NCBI GenBank assembly: GCA_902798605.1
Contig: CADBXH010000144.1
Location: 1-5,391, forward strand
DNA: 5,391 nucleotides
Origin: an uncultured Ruminococcus sp.
GTDB taxonomy: Bacteria > Bacillota_A > Clostridia > Oscillospirales > Acutalibacteraceae
Reading direction: 5' to 3'
In this document: positions 1 through 5,391 of the stretch, in pieces
Position numbering within the stretch: the stretch's first letter is position 1
Layout of the letters: every line of letters starts with the position of its first letter
Program-made: the position numbers and the translations under genes
Notes under the pieces: generated by a model
What the model saw: only the letters and a program-made list of their open reading frames with translations
What the model was told of the DNA's origin: nothing
The model's database searches: none

Positions 1-253
1 CACCGCGATCTATCAGGACTATACGGTCCCGCCGTATTACGATTCAATGATCGGCAAGCTGATAGTTCAGGCGCGCACCAGACCCGAGGCTATCAGAAAA
101 ATGAAGATGGCTCTCTCGGAGCTCACGATCGACGGCATAGAGATCAACCGCGACGTGCTCGCCGAGATCTTGTCGGACGAGCAGTTCGTAAGCGGCGAAT
201 ACACCACCGATTTTATGATCGGCTTTGAAGATAGACATAACAAAAACAAGTAA
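1..253 (+). CDS. accC: Acetyl-CoA carboxylase biotin carboxylase subunit, C-terminal fragment (5' end outside window)
   Basis: Only the last 83 residues are present; the reading frame starts at base 2 and ends with TAA at 251-253. Biotin carboxylase uses ATP and bicarbonate to carboxylate biotin on AccB in the cytoplasm, the first half-reaction of malonyl-CoA synthesis. The visible segment is the conserved C-terminal subdomain: VPPYYDSMIGKLIVQA, then a TRPEAIRKMKMAL helix, an IDGIEINRDVLAEIL stretch and a short tail. This matches the closing part of E. coli-type AccC (VPPYYDSMIGKLI, then ALxELxIDGIKTN). The ATP-grasp core lies upstream and cannot be seen. Pyruvate carboxylase and propionyl-CoA carboxylase share this fold, but the gene ends where a stand-alone AccC ends and is followed by accD and accA, which settles the assignment. 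It lies 25 bp before accD in the same orientation and is almost certainly co-transcribed with it. Confidence 0.95.
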   Translation, partial: TAIYQDYTVPPYYDSMIGKLIVQARTRPEAIRKMKMALSELTIDGIEINRDVLAEILSDEQFVSGEYTTDFMIGFEDRHNKNK

Positions 254-278
254 TTAACATAAGCGGAAAGGACAAATT

Positions 279-1136
279 ATGGATTTGTTTGCCTTTGTAA
301 AACCGAAAAACGAGCTTGAATCCCCTGCGGAAAAGCAGCAGAACGTGCCGTTTGTTCCCGAGGAAATGTGGATCAAGTGCCCCAACTGCAACACGATGCT
401 CCTCACCACCGATATGGAGGAGAACCTGCACGTATGCACGCACTGCGACCACCATTTTCGCCTAAGCGCAAAGCAGAGGATCGCTCTGCTTGCCGACATG
501 CACACGTTTGAAGAGCGCGACGCGGAGCTTACAAGCGAAAATATCCTTGACTTTCCGGGCTATGACGAAAAGCTCCAAAAGGCAAAGAAAAAGTCAAACG
601 AATCCGTGATTTGCGGAACATGTGAGATCAGCGGTATCAAAACCTTCCTTTGCGTGATGGACGCGGATTTTATGATGGGCAGTATGGGCACCGTAACGGG
701 CGATAAAATCACCCGCGCCTTTGAATACGCAACCGAAAAACGGCTCCCGATCGTGGTATGCACCGTTTCGGGCGGCGCGCGTATGCAGGAGGGAATCCTC
801 TCGCTTATGCAGATGGCAAAGACCTCCGGCGCAGTAAAGCGTCACAGCGACGCGGGTCTGCTGTACATAACCGTACTCACCGATCCCACCACCGGCGGCG
901 TTACCGCGTCGTTCGCTATGGAGGGCGACATCATCCTTGCCGAGCCAAACTCACTTGTGGCGTTCGCGGGGCCGCGCGTTATCGAGCAGACGATGCGCCA
1001 AAAGCTCCCCAAGGACTTCCAGACCTCCGAGTTTGTTTTGCAAAAGGGCTTTATTGACGCGGTAGTAAGCCGCGGAAAGCTGAAAAAGACTATTTACAGA
1101 CTGCTTAAAATGCACGGATACGGGGAGGCGGAGTAA
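279..1136 (+). CDS. accD: Acetyl-CoA carboxylase carboxyltransferase subunit beta
   Basis: This 285-residue cytoplasmic protein is the beta half of the carboxyltransferase that moves CO2 from carboxybiotin on AccB to acetyl-CoA, giving malonyl-CoA. An N-terminal zinc ribbon is visible as C34-x2-C37 and C53-x2-C56, the hallmark of bacterial AccD. The crotonase-like carboxyltransferase fold follows, with MGSMGTV (133-139), SGGARMQEG (154-162), [17 protein letters not shown] (191-207) and [10 protein letters not shown] (219-228). Its length is close to the usual 280-300 residues and no expected motif is missing. The ATG at 279 is supported by AAAGGA at 267-272, six bases upstream, and by the family-typical start just before the zinc ribbon. 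Its stop codon overlaps the accA start by one base (TAATG), suggesting translational coupling and equal subunit amounts in the alpha2-beta2 complex. Confidence 0.97.
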   Translation: MDLFAFVKPKNELESPAEKQQNVPFVPEEMWIKCPNCNTMLLTTDMEENLHVCTHCDHHFRLSAKQRIALLADMHTFEERDAELTSENILDFPGYDEKLQKAKKKSNESVICGTCEISGIKTFLCVMDADFMMGSMGTVTGDKITRAFEYATEKRLPIVVCTVSGGARMQEGILSLMQMAKTSGAVKRHSDAGLLYITVLTDPTTGGVTASFAMEGDIILAEPNSLVAFAGPRVIEQTMRQKLPKDFQTSEFVLQKGFIDAVVSRGKLKKTIYRLLKMHGYGEAE

Positions 1137-1942
1137 TGGCTGAAAAAAACATACAGGCAAACGCCGCCTATGATAAGGTGCTTGCGGCGCGCGACGCCAA
1201 CAAGCTGACCGCGGTGGATTTCATCGCCAATATGTTCGGCGAAAGGTTCATTGAGCTGCACGGCGACAGAAGATATTCGGATGACAAGGCGATCGTCGCG
1301 GGGCTCGGGATGCTCTACGATATGCCCGTCACCGTGATCGGTATAGAAAAGGGAAGAAACACAAAGGAACGTATGGAGCGCAACTTTGGTCAGGCTCATC
1401 CCGAGGGCTACCGCAAGGCGTTGAGGCTTATGAAACAGGCGGAAAAGTTTCACCGTCCCGTGCTCTGTTTAGTTGATACCAGCGGAGCGTACCCCGGTAT
1501 CGGCGCGGAGGAGCGCGGTCAGGGTCAGGCTATTGCCGAAAACCTGATGGAGATGATGGTGCTCAAAACCCCTATACTTACCATTCTTATCGGCGAGGGA
1601 GGCAGCGGCGGCGCGCTCGCGCTCGCGGTCGCGGACGAGGTTTGGATGCTCGAAGATTCCGTCTACTCGGTAATCTCTCCCGAGGGCTGCGCCTCTATCC
1701 TCTGGAAGGACAGCTCAAAGGCTCCCCAGGCGGCAGAAGCGCTGAGGATGACCGCTCAGGATCTGTTCGGTCTCGGCGTGGTAGAGCGTATTATCCGCCA
1801 GCCTAAAGCGGAGGACAAGGCGATGTTCGAGAGTTTAAAAATGCTCGTCAACCGCACCTTTGAAAAGAACCTGAAGCTCTCAACCGAGGAGCTCACAAAT
1901 AACCGCTACGCCCGATTCAGAAAGATCGGCGCACAGGAATAA
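1136..1942 (+). CDS. accA: Acetyl-CoA carboxylase carboxyltransferase subunit alpha
   Basis: This 268-residue protein is the alpha half of the carboxyltransferase and pairs with AccD. Visible family motifs are FIELHGDR (38-45), KGRNTKER (72-79), the acyl-CoA/carboxybiotin site segment [20 protein letters not shown] (112-131), [19 protein letters not shown] (153-171) and [12 protein letters not shown] (171-182). It is about 50 residues shorter than the E. coli protein because the N-terminal helical extension is reduced. Known short forms of roughly 255-270 residues occur in Streptococcus and Clostridia, so this is a lineage form and not a truncation. The ATG at 1136 shares one base with the accD stop and has GGGGAGG at 1122-1128, seven bases upstream. 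A terminator follows directly, so accA is the last gene of the operon. Confidence 0.97.
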   Translation: MAEKNIQANAAYDKVLAARDANKLTAVDFIANMFGERFIELHGDRRYSDDKAIVAGLGMLYDMPVTVIGIEKGRNTKERMERNFGQAHPEGYRKALRLMKQAEKFHRPVLCLVDTSGAYPGIGAEERGQGQAIAENLMEMMVLKTPILTILIGEGGSGGALALAVADEVWMLEDSVYSVISPEGCASILWKDSSKAPQAAEALRMTAQDLFGLGVVERIIRQPKAEDKAMFESLKMLVNRTFEKNLKLSTEELTNNRYARFRKIGAQE

Positions 1943-1950
1943 AAAATATT

Positions 1951-1978
1951 AAAGGCAGCCGAAAAGGGCTGCCTTTTT
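1951..1978 (+). terminator. Intrinsic terminator of the acc operon
   Basis: A perfect 10-bp inverted repeat (AAAGGCAGCC at 1951-1960 against GGCTGCCTTT at 1967-1976) encloses a 6-base loop and runs into TTTTT at 1974-1978. It begins 8 bases after the accA stop codon. Stem, loop and T-run all fit a Rho-independent terminator, separating the acc operon from the next gene. Confidence 0.93.
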
Positions 1979-1990
1979 ACTGAAAAAGCA

Positions 1991-2019
1991 TTGACAGTAC
2001 GGCAAAAACCAGATACAAT
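1991..2019 (+). promoter_or_regulatory. Near-consensus housekeeping promoter for the FN3-domain gene
   Basis: A perfect -35 box TTGACA (1991-1996) and -10 box TACAAT (2014-2019) are separated by the optimal 17 bp. Transcription would start near 2026, giving a leader of about 23 bases that still contains the ribosome site. A second -10-like TATAAT lies at 2025-2030, but it is 28 bp from the -35 box and would start RNA inside the ribosome site, so it is probably not the main element. The box starts 13 bp past the acc terminator T-run, so the downstream gene is an independent unit. Confidence 0.85.
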
Positions 2020-2035
2020 TAAAATATAATTTATC

Positions 2036-2040
2036 GGAGG
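2036..2040 (+). promoter_or_regulatory. Ribosome binding site that fixes the start of the FN3-domain gene
   Basis: GGAGG at 2036-2040 is 8 bases before the ATG at 2049. An in-frame GTG at 2040 would extend the protein by three residues, but it overlaps this site and has no ribosome site of its own. ATG 2049 is therefore the start, and it places a clean MKKVRK signal-peptide n-region first. Confidence 0.85.
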
Positions 2041-2048
2041 TGCCGTTT

Positions 2049-3449
2049 ATGAAAAAAGTCAGAAAAATCATATCTGTTATCTTAGTTGCAGTTATGCTCG
2101 CCGGCATAGCGGCGATCGCGCCCGTAACGGCAGACGCGGCTGTTCCTGCTTGGAAAACCGCGTATGAGAACTATGTCTATAAGGTACGGCAAGAAGTAGA
2201 TGCTGACGGCGGTTGGGGCTGGCTCAAAGATCTTGACGGCAACGGTATTCCGGAGTTGTTTTTGTCTCTTAGAAGTTTTGGATCTACACAAGTTATTTCG
2301 TATTATAACGGTGAATTGAAGGTTGTTGCCGCATCTGCTTACGGAAAGGTTTATGTCCAAAACAATATGTTCCTTTTATCATGGGGCAGACAAGGTAGCA
2401 ATGGGGACACGGTGTACAGACAAAACGGAAAGTCTAACGTTATTTTTGATGGAAAATGGTCGGATAAAACCAATAATTATAAGTACCGTTATAACGAAAC
2501 ATCTGATTATACTCAGGCTTCGCAGTCTCAATACTACAGCGCGCTGAATTCCGTATTTGACAAAAGCAAGGCAGGAGTTCTTAACTATAACAACTGTTAT
2601 CAGTACACTCCGTTAATCATTAAAGCTATATATAGTTATGATTCTCCACCTGTTGCGCCGAATGTGAGCCTTTCCAATAATTCCGCAGGAATTTGCGCGG
2701 AGTGGAACAAGGTCGCAAATGCTGCAAAGTACAATGTGTTCTACAAAAAAGCAAGCGATTCAAGCTGGTCTTCGTTCCAGACAACGAACAATAAAGCGCA
2801 GTTAAAAAACTTAAAAACAGGAACTCTTTACTATGTCCAGGTTCAGGGTGTGACCTATTTAGGTAAAAAGGGATATTACTCAAAGGTTAAGAGTATGACT
2901 TTTCTTGCTCAGACGAAAATCACAAGTATCGACTATAACGGTATCAATACAATAAAATACAATTCCGTTGGCGGTGCGAACAAATATCAGATCGCAAGAT
3001 TGAAAACAGGCGACAAAGGCTATACATATTTCATAACCACATCCACATCTTTTAGTGAGTACGCAACGTGCGGTATCGCCTATACATATCAGGTAAGACC
3101 TATGTATGCTACTCAAAACAGCGGCACAGCCTACGGAGCATGGTCGCCGAGCAAGTCTATAGGGACTCTTATAGTTCCAACATTAACGCTCTCAAAAAAG
3201 GGCAAGGCGGTAGTAGCCAACTGGAACAGCGTCCCCGAGGCGGTTAAGTATGAAGTGTACTTTAAGTCTGCGTCCGCAAGCAAGTGGAGTATGGTGACCA
3301 CAACAAAAACCACGCTTCCCATAACAGGCGTTGTTTCGGGAACGACCTATTATGTTCAGGTCCGTCCGATCGGCAACAAGGTGAGCGGCCGTTATTCGGC
3401 GGTAAAGAGTATTAGATATTACACGAACGTAATGCCCGAGCTTCATTAA
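2049..3449 (+). CDS. Secreted protein with three fibronectin type III-like domains
   Basis: This 466-residue protein has no gene name I recognise. Residues 1-30 form a classical Sec signal peptide: MKKVRK, a hydrophobic core, then TADA with likely cleavage after A30. Residues about 31-197 form an N-terminal domain with DLDGNGIPEL (61-70), an aspartate-rich loop seen in many exported Clostridia proteins and resembling EF-hand/dockerin calcium loops. Tyr-rich strands such as VISYYNGEL and KVYVQNN follow. Residues about 202-285, 286-374 and 375-458 are three FN3-like repeats. They share a W or Y near the start (AEWNKV, IKYNSV, ANWNSV), an AxKY(x)V-type strand (AAKYNVFYK, ANKYQIARL, AVKYEVYFK) and a YxVQVR/Q strand near the end (YYVQVQGV, YTYQVRPM, YYVQVRPI). 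There is no LPXTG anchor, C-terminal membrane helix, dockerin or obvious catalytic domain, so it is probably released or held by non-covalent contacts. An adhesion or polysaccharide-binding role is an inference only. It has its own promoter and terminator and is visibly more AT-rich in codon choice than the acc genes. Confidence 0.87.
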   Translation: MKKVRKIISVILVAVMLAGIAAIAPVTADAAVPAWKTAYENYVYKVRQEVDADGGWGWLKDLDGNGIPELFLSLRSFGSTQVISYYNGELKVVAASAYGKVYVQNNMFLLSWGRQGSNGDTVYRQNGKSNVIFDGKWSDKTNNYKYRYNETSDYTQASQSQYYSALNSVFDKSKAGVLNYNNCYQYTPLIIKAIYSYDSPPVAPNVSLSNNSAGICAEWNKVANAAKYNVFYKKASDSSWSSFQTTNNKAQLKNLKTGTLYYVQVQGVTYLGKKGYYSKVKSMTFLAQTKITSIDYNGINTIKYNSVGGANKYQIARLKTGDKGYTYFITTSTSFSEYATCGIAYTYQVRPMYATQNSGTAYGAWSPSKSIGTLIVPTLTLSKKGKAVVANWNSVPEAVKYEVYFKSASASKWSMVTTTKTTLPITGVVSGTTYYVQVRPIGNKVSGRYSAVKSIRYYTNVMPELH

Positions 3450-3464
3450 GAACAACTTATATAT

Positions 3465-3504
3465 AATCAGGCACACAGCCATTCCGCTGTGTGCCTGATT
3501 TTTT
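3465..3504 (+). terminator. Strong intrinsic terminator between convergent genes
   Basis: A perfect 15-bp inverted repeat (AATCAGGCACACAGC at 3465-3479, mirrored at 3486-3500) has a 6-base loop CATTCC and ends in TTTTTT at 3499-3504. It starts 15 bp after the stop codon of the FN3-domain gene. The convergent - strand gene stops at 3508, so its transcript also runs into this hairpin. In that direction the trailing sequence is ATTATATATAAG, a poor U-tract, so bidirectional use is plausible but weaker. Confidence 0.93.
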
Positions 3505-3507
3505 GCT

Positions 3508-4443
3508 TTATTTTATGCTGTTTAGGTCAATTTCAATAACTGCGGTTTGATTGCTGTCTGACGAACGAAAACCGTGTTTTTTTAGGGCAAAGTATGCTTT
3601 TTCCACTTTATTCAGAGCGGAGAATTTAACGGCTCGCGTGTCAGATTCTCCCGGATTTTTGTCACTGTATATTTTGTATTTGTTATACGGGTCATTGATT
3701 ACAACCAAAGGCTTGGCGTTCTTTGCGGCTTCACCGCTTGGTTCAAGATTATTGCCGTCTTTATCAAAGAAAGCGAGTTCAAAATTGGCAAAGTTAATCT
3801 TTTCGCCGGTAGTGTTCTTAAACTCAAGGGTCATTTCATAGTTTGTGTATTCTTCGGGAGAAGAGGAATCATTGGAAGTTTTTTTGATATCGGCAACTCT
3901 GACCGAGCCTGCGTTTTCCAAATTAGCATATTCCCCGATTTTTTGAACTTTATATTTTGAAATATCTAATTTGTCTATAGGATAAACTACTTCTATATCG
4001 GATATATCTCCGATTTTTTGAACTTTATATTTTGAAATATCTAATTTGTCTATAGGATAAACTACTTCTATATCGGATATATCTGAATCGGAAACCTCAT
4101 AATCAGAAGACTCCGCGTCGTCCTCGATGATCACTTCCGTGGTCGATTTTTCCTCGGTAATCGGGGCAGAGTTAAAAATCATCCTCGAAAAAATCGCGAG
4201 GAATATTCCCGCAATTATAACCGTGCCGATAATGCAGAGGAGGACTATCAAGCCCGCCTTTGACTTTTTCTTGGGCGCAGTGGGCTGCCGGGCTGCGCTT
4301 ACGGGTTGATTTGGATACGCAGCTTGCGGAGGAATAGGAGCCTGTGCCGGCTGAGCCTGAGTGTTTTCGGGCTTTAACTGAAAGCCGCAGACAGGGCATT
4401 TAGGGTCGTTCTCGGCGTTAAAGCCGCAATTCGTGCATTTCAT
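3508..4443 (-). CDS. Zinc-ribbon, single-pass membrane protein with extracellular beta-sandwich-like domain
   Basis: This 311-residue protein has no assigned gene name. The N-terminus is a short zinc ribbon, C3-x2-C6 and C16-x2-C19 (KCTNCGF, KCPVCGF). A Pro/Ala/Gln-rich linker (about 25-56) and a KKKSK patch (58-62) precede one transmembrane helix at about 64-86. Positive charge before the helix predicts a cytoplasmic zinc ribbon and an external C-terminus. Residues 97-120 are acidic and Ser/Thr-rich. Residues 121-145 and 146-170 are an exact 25-residue duplication. Residues about 171-311 look like a beta-rich Ig-like domain, with YEMTLEFKNTTGEKI and FELAFFDKDGNNLEP, reminiscent of FxLYD/DUF4352/DUF5067-type domains. 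Such zinc ribbon-TM-Ig-like proteins are common in Firmicutes, but their function is mostly unknown; an envelope-sensing or substrate-holding role is a guess. The ATG at 4443 has GAGGT at 4451-4455 seven bases upstream. The gene is divergent from the ydcF-like gene. Confidence 0.88.
   Translation of the reverse strand: MKCTNCGFNAENDPKCPVCGFQLKPENTQAQPAQAPIPPQAAYPNQPVSAARQPTAPKKKSKAGLIVLLCIIGTVIIAGIFLAIFSRMIFNSAPITEEKSTTEVIIEDDAESSDYEVSDSDISDIEVVYPIDKLDISKYKVQKIGDISDIEVVYPIDKLDISKYKVQKIGEYANLENAGSVRVADIKKTSNDSSSPEEYTNYEMTLEFKNTTGEKINFANFELAFFDKDGNNLEPSGEAAKNAKPLVVINDPYNKYKIYSDKNPGESDTRAVKFSALNKVEKAYFALKKHGFRSSDSNQTAVIEIDLNSIK
3935..4084 (-). repeat. Perfect 75-bp in-frame tandem duplication inside the zinc-ribbon gene
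   Basis: Bases 3935-4009 and 4010-4084 are identical over all 75 positions; the match breaks at both outer edges (C3934 against T4009, and G4085 against C4010). Since 75 is 25 codons, the frame is kept and residues 121-145 are repeated exactly as 146-170. The unit begins DISDIEVVYP and ends YKVQKIG. It lies between the acidic membrane-proximal stretch and the C-terminal domain, so it lengthens the stalk. With no silent differences between copies, the duplication is very recent or kept uniform by slippage or recombination. A read-assembly artefact cannot be excluded from the sequence alone. Confidence 0.97.
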
Positions 4444-4474
4444 AATTTTTACCTCACAAATAGCTTATATCAAT

Positions 4475-4503
4475 ATACTAATCCACCTGATACAAAAAGT
4501 CAA
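4475..4503 (-). promoter_or_regulatory. Promoter of the zinc-ribbon membrane gene
   Basis: Read on the - strand, TTGACT (4503-4498) and TAGTAT (4480-4475) are separated by 17 bp, a good sigma-A-type promoter. RNA would start near 4468, leaving a leader of about 25 bases with GAGGT at 4455-4451 as ribosome site. Confidence 0.75.
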
Positions 4504-4513
4504 TAGCTGTTGA
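4500..4513. promoter_or_regulatory. Imperfect palindrome between the divergent -35 boxes (possible operator)
   Basis: TCAATAGCTGTTGA is a 14-bp dyad around AGCT with a single mismatched pair (positions 5 and 10). It covers parts of both -35 boxes and the 6 bp between them, so a dimeric regulator bound here would touch both promoters. Part of the symmetry follows simply from two TTGA-type -35 boxes facing outward, so an operator role is an inference. Confidence 0.35.
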
Positions 4514-4538
4514 ATAATGTCAAGTCTTGGGGTATAAT
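4510..4538 (+). promoter_or_regulatory. Promoter of the YdcF-like gene
   Basis: TTGAAT (4510-4515) and a perfect TATAAT (4533-4538) are spaced by 17 bp. Transcription would start about 4545, at the first bases of the AAGGAGG ribosome site, so the leader would be only about 12 bases long. Confidence 0.75.
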
Positions 4539-4544
4539 AAAGGG

Positions 4545-4551
4545 AAGGAGG
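4545..4551 (+). promoter_or_regulatory. Ribosome binding site that fixes the start of the YdcF-like gene
   Basis: AAGGAGG sits 5 bases before ATG 4557, a near-ideal arrangement. An in-frame TTG at 4527 would add ten residues, but it lies upstream of the -10 box and outside the expected transcript, so ATG 4557 is the start. Confidence 0.88.
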
Positions 4552-4556
4552 CTGTT

Positions 4557-5339
4557 ATGAAAAGATTTTTTTCGGTATTTTTCCGCGCGCTGGTCATCGC
4601 GGGCGCGGTTGTGATTTTGGGCACATTTGTTTTTACGTTTTCGATCGGCATAGTAAATGTCGGCAACATTGCCGGCACGGCGCTTTGCGTTTGGCTTATC
4701 TTGGTCTGCATCAAGCCGCTTCATCTGGCGATCAAGAATGTGTTTCACAGGTTTTTCTTAACCCGTCTGGTGTATAGGATCGTGAGTATCGCGTTCATTG
4801 CGGTGCTCTGTTACGGAGCTGTCGCGACCGCGGCGATAATCGGCGCTTCGCTTATCCCGCCCAAGGAGGGCTCGACTGCGGTCGTGCTCGGCGCTCAGGT
4901 CAGACCCACGGGCGAGCCGTCGACGATTTTGCGCGGCAGGATAAACGCCGCCGAGAATTACCTTGTTGAAAACAAAAGCTCCTCCGCGATATTGTCGGGC
5001 GGCAAGGGCACCGACGAGGTAAAGAGCGAGGCGCAGTGTATGTACGATATTATGACCACGGACGGCATCGATCCCGAAATGCTGTATATCGAGGATAAAT
5101 CGACCACGACCCGCGAGAACTTTGAATTCTCCGAAAAGATCATCGAGGAACAAAAGCTTGACCCGAACCTCGCGATTACGACCGACCGATTCCACCAGCT
5201 CAGGGCAAAGATAATCACGATGCAGCTTGGCATAAAGGGCGAAGTCGGCGCGGTAAATTCGGACGCTCCGTTCAAATATGTGCCGACATATATGGTGCGC
5301 GAGTGGTTCGCTCTGCCGTATCAGATATTTAAGAGTTAA
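4557..5339 (+). CDS. YdcF/SanA-family (DUF218) membrane protein
   Basis: This 260-residue protein has an N-terminal membrane part and a C-terminal DUF218 domain. Hydrophobic helices lie at about 10-30, 38-53 and 74-100. The DUF218 hallmarks follow: AVVLGAQVRPTGEPSTILRGRI (roughly 108-129, the VxLGAxV strand and the LxxRI helix), ILSGGKGTDEVKSEAQCM (145-162), an acidic residue followed by STTTRENF (182-189), and ITTDRFHQLRA (207-217), where H213 and R216 match the family's conserved His/Arg region. Known members include E. coli SanA, YdcF and ElyC, linked to envelope integrity, vancomycin exclusion and peptidoglycan or lipid-carrier metabolism; the biochemical reaction is unsettled. All the usual motifs are present and length is normal for multi-helix Gram-positive forms. 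Helix count sets whether the domain faces outside; three helices after a positive N-terminus predict an external domain. It is divergent from the zinc-ribbon membrane gene, and no terminator T-run is seen within the 52 bases after the stop. Confidence 0.9.
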   Translation: MKRFFSVFFRALVIAGAVVILGTFVFTFSIGIVNVGNIAGTALCVWLILVCIKPLHLAIKNVFHRFFLTRLVYRIVSIAFIAVLCYGAVATAAIIGASLIPPKEGSTAVVLGAQVRPTGEPSTILRGRINAAENYLVENKSSSAILSGGKGTDEVKSEAQCMYDIMTTDGIDPEMLYIEDKSTTTRENFEFSEKIIEEQKLDPNLAITTDRFHQLRAKIITMQLGIKGEVGAVNSDAPFKYVPTYMVREWFALPYQIFKS

Positions 5340-5391
5340 GATTGCACTTCGTGCAAGTGAAGAGGCTTCGCCGTTAAGATTGCGCTGACGC
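5335..5391. repeat. Short palindromic repeat cluster overlapping the ydcF-like stop codon, cut by window end
   Basis: GTTAAGATTGC occurs at 5335-5345 and again at 5373-5383, a 38-bp period. After the first copy comes the perfect dyad TTGCAC-TTC-GTGCAA (5342-5356). A second dyad, GTGAAG-AGG-CTTCGC with one G-T pair, follows at 5357-5371. After the second copy, GCG-CTGA-CGC (5382-5391) begins another dyad that the window cuts off. None has a T-run, so a normal terminator is unlikely. The first copy includes the TAA stop codon (5337-5339). The pattern suits a small interspersed palindromic repeat whose stem bases vary while pairing is kept. Confidence 0.6.

Noticed and set aside
1136..1300. AccA as an N-terminally truncated gene
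   Set aside because: Short AccA proteins are normal in Gram-positive lineages, the start is coupled to the accD stop with a good ribosome site, and all catalytic motifs are present.
1094..1453. Long antisense open frame (119 codons) opposite accD/accA
   Set aside because: It lies wholly opposite strongly conserved acc coding sequence, lacks recognisable motifs and a ribosome site, and is a by-product of GC-biased codon positions.
2040..2048. GTG at 2040 as start of the FN3-domain gene
   Set aside because: It overlaps the GGAGG ribosome site that is correctly spaced for ATG 2049, and adds only three residues before a clean signal peptide.
4527..4556. TTG at 4527 as start of the YdcF-like gene
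   Set aside because: It is upstream of the TATAAT box, so it would not be in the predicted RNA, and AAGGAGG is placed for ATG 4557.
4758..5195. 145-codon open frame on the - strand opposite the YdcF-like gene
   Set aside because: The + strand frame has all DUF218 motifs; the antisense translation is Arg-rich low-complexity text with no domain or ribosome site.
5342..5356. Terminator for the YdcF-like gene
   Set aside because: The 6-bp stem is not followed by a T-run; the next bases are AGTGAAGAGG.
5335..5391. Start of a CRISPR array
   Set aside because: Only one full interval is seen, the repeated part is 11 bp, and the 'spacer' is itself palindromic; this fits a palindromic repeat element better.

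Overview
The window looks like chromosomal DNA from a low-to-mid GC Gram-positive anaerobe of the class Clostridia, probably a Ruminococcaceae/Oscillospiraceae-type gut bacterium. This is inferred from the accC-accD-accA gene order, a short AccA, strong AGGAGG-type ribosome sites, near-consensus sigma-A-type promoters, and a secreted protein with fibronectin-III repeats and a DxDGNGxPEL motif. No marker gene fixes the genus.

Bases 1-1942 are the 3' end of a fatty-acid synthesis operon. It holds the tail of accC (biotin carboxylase), then accD and accA (the two halves of the acetyl-CoA carboxylase carboxyltransferase), tightly packed on the + strand and closed by an intrinsic terminator at 1951-1978. 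Together these subunits make malonyl-CoA, the committed precursor of fatty acids.

Bases 1991-3504 are a separate single-gene unit. A near-consensus promoter drives a 466-residue exported protein with a signal peptide, an N-terminal domain bearing a calcium-loop-like DLDGNGIPEL motif, and three fibronectin-III-like domains. A 15-bp perfect hairpin terminator ends it. The next gene converges on the same terminator from the - strand.

Bases 3508-5339 hold two divergent envelope genes. On the - strand is a 311-residue protein with an N-terminal four-cysteine zinc ribbon, a Pro/Gln linker, one membrane helix and a C-terminal extracellular beta-type domain. It carries a perfect in-frame 75-bp tandem duplication. 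On the + strand is a 260-residue YdcF/SanA-type (DUF218) membrane protein. Their promoters lie back to back with -35 boxes only 6 bp apart, and an imperfect palindrome spans that gap.

Bases 5335-5391, at the right edge, contain two copies of an 11-bp sequence 38 bp apart. Each is followed by a small inverted repeat, and the first copy overlaps the ydcF-like stop codon. This looks like the start of a short palindromic repeat element cut by the window end. I see no RNA gene, CRISPR array, transposase, phage gene or clear defence system. The regions outside the features are short and otherwise unremarkable.
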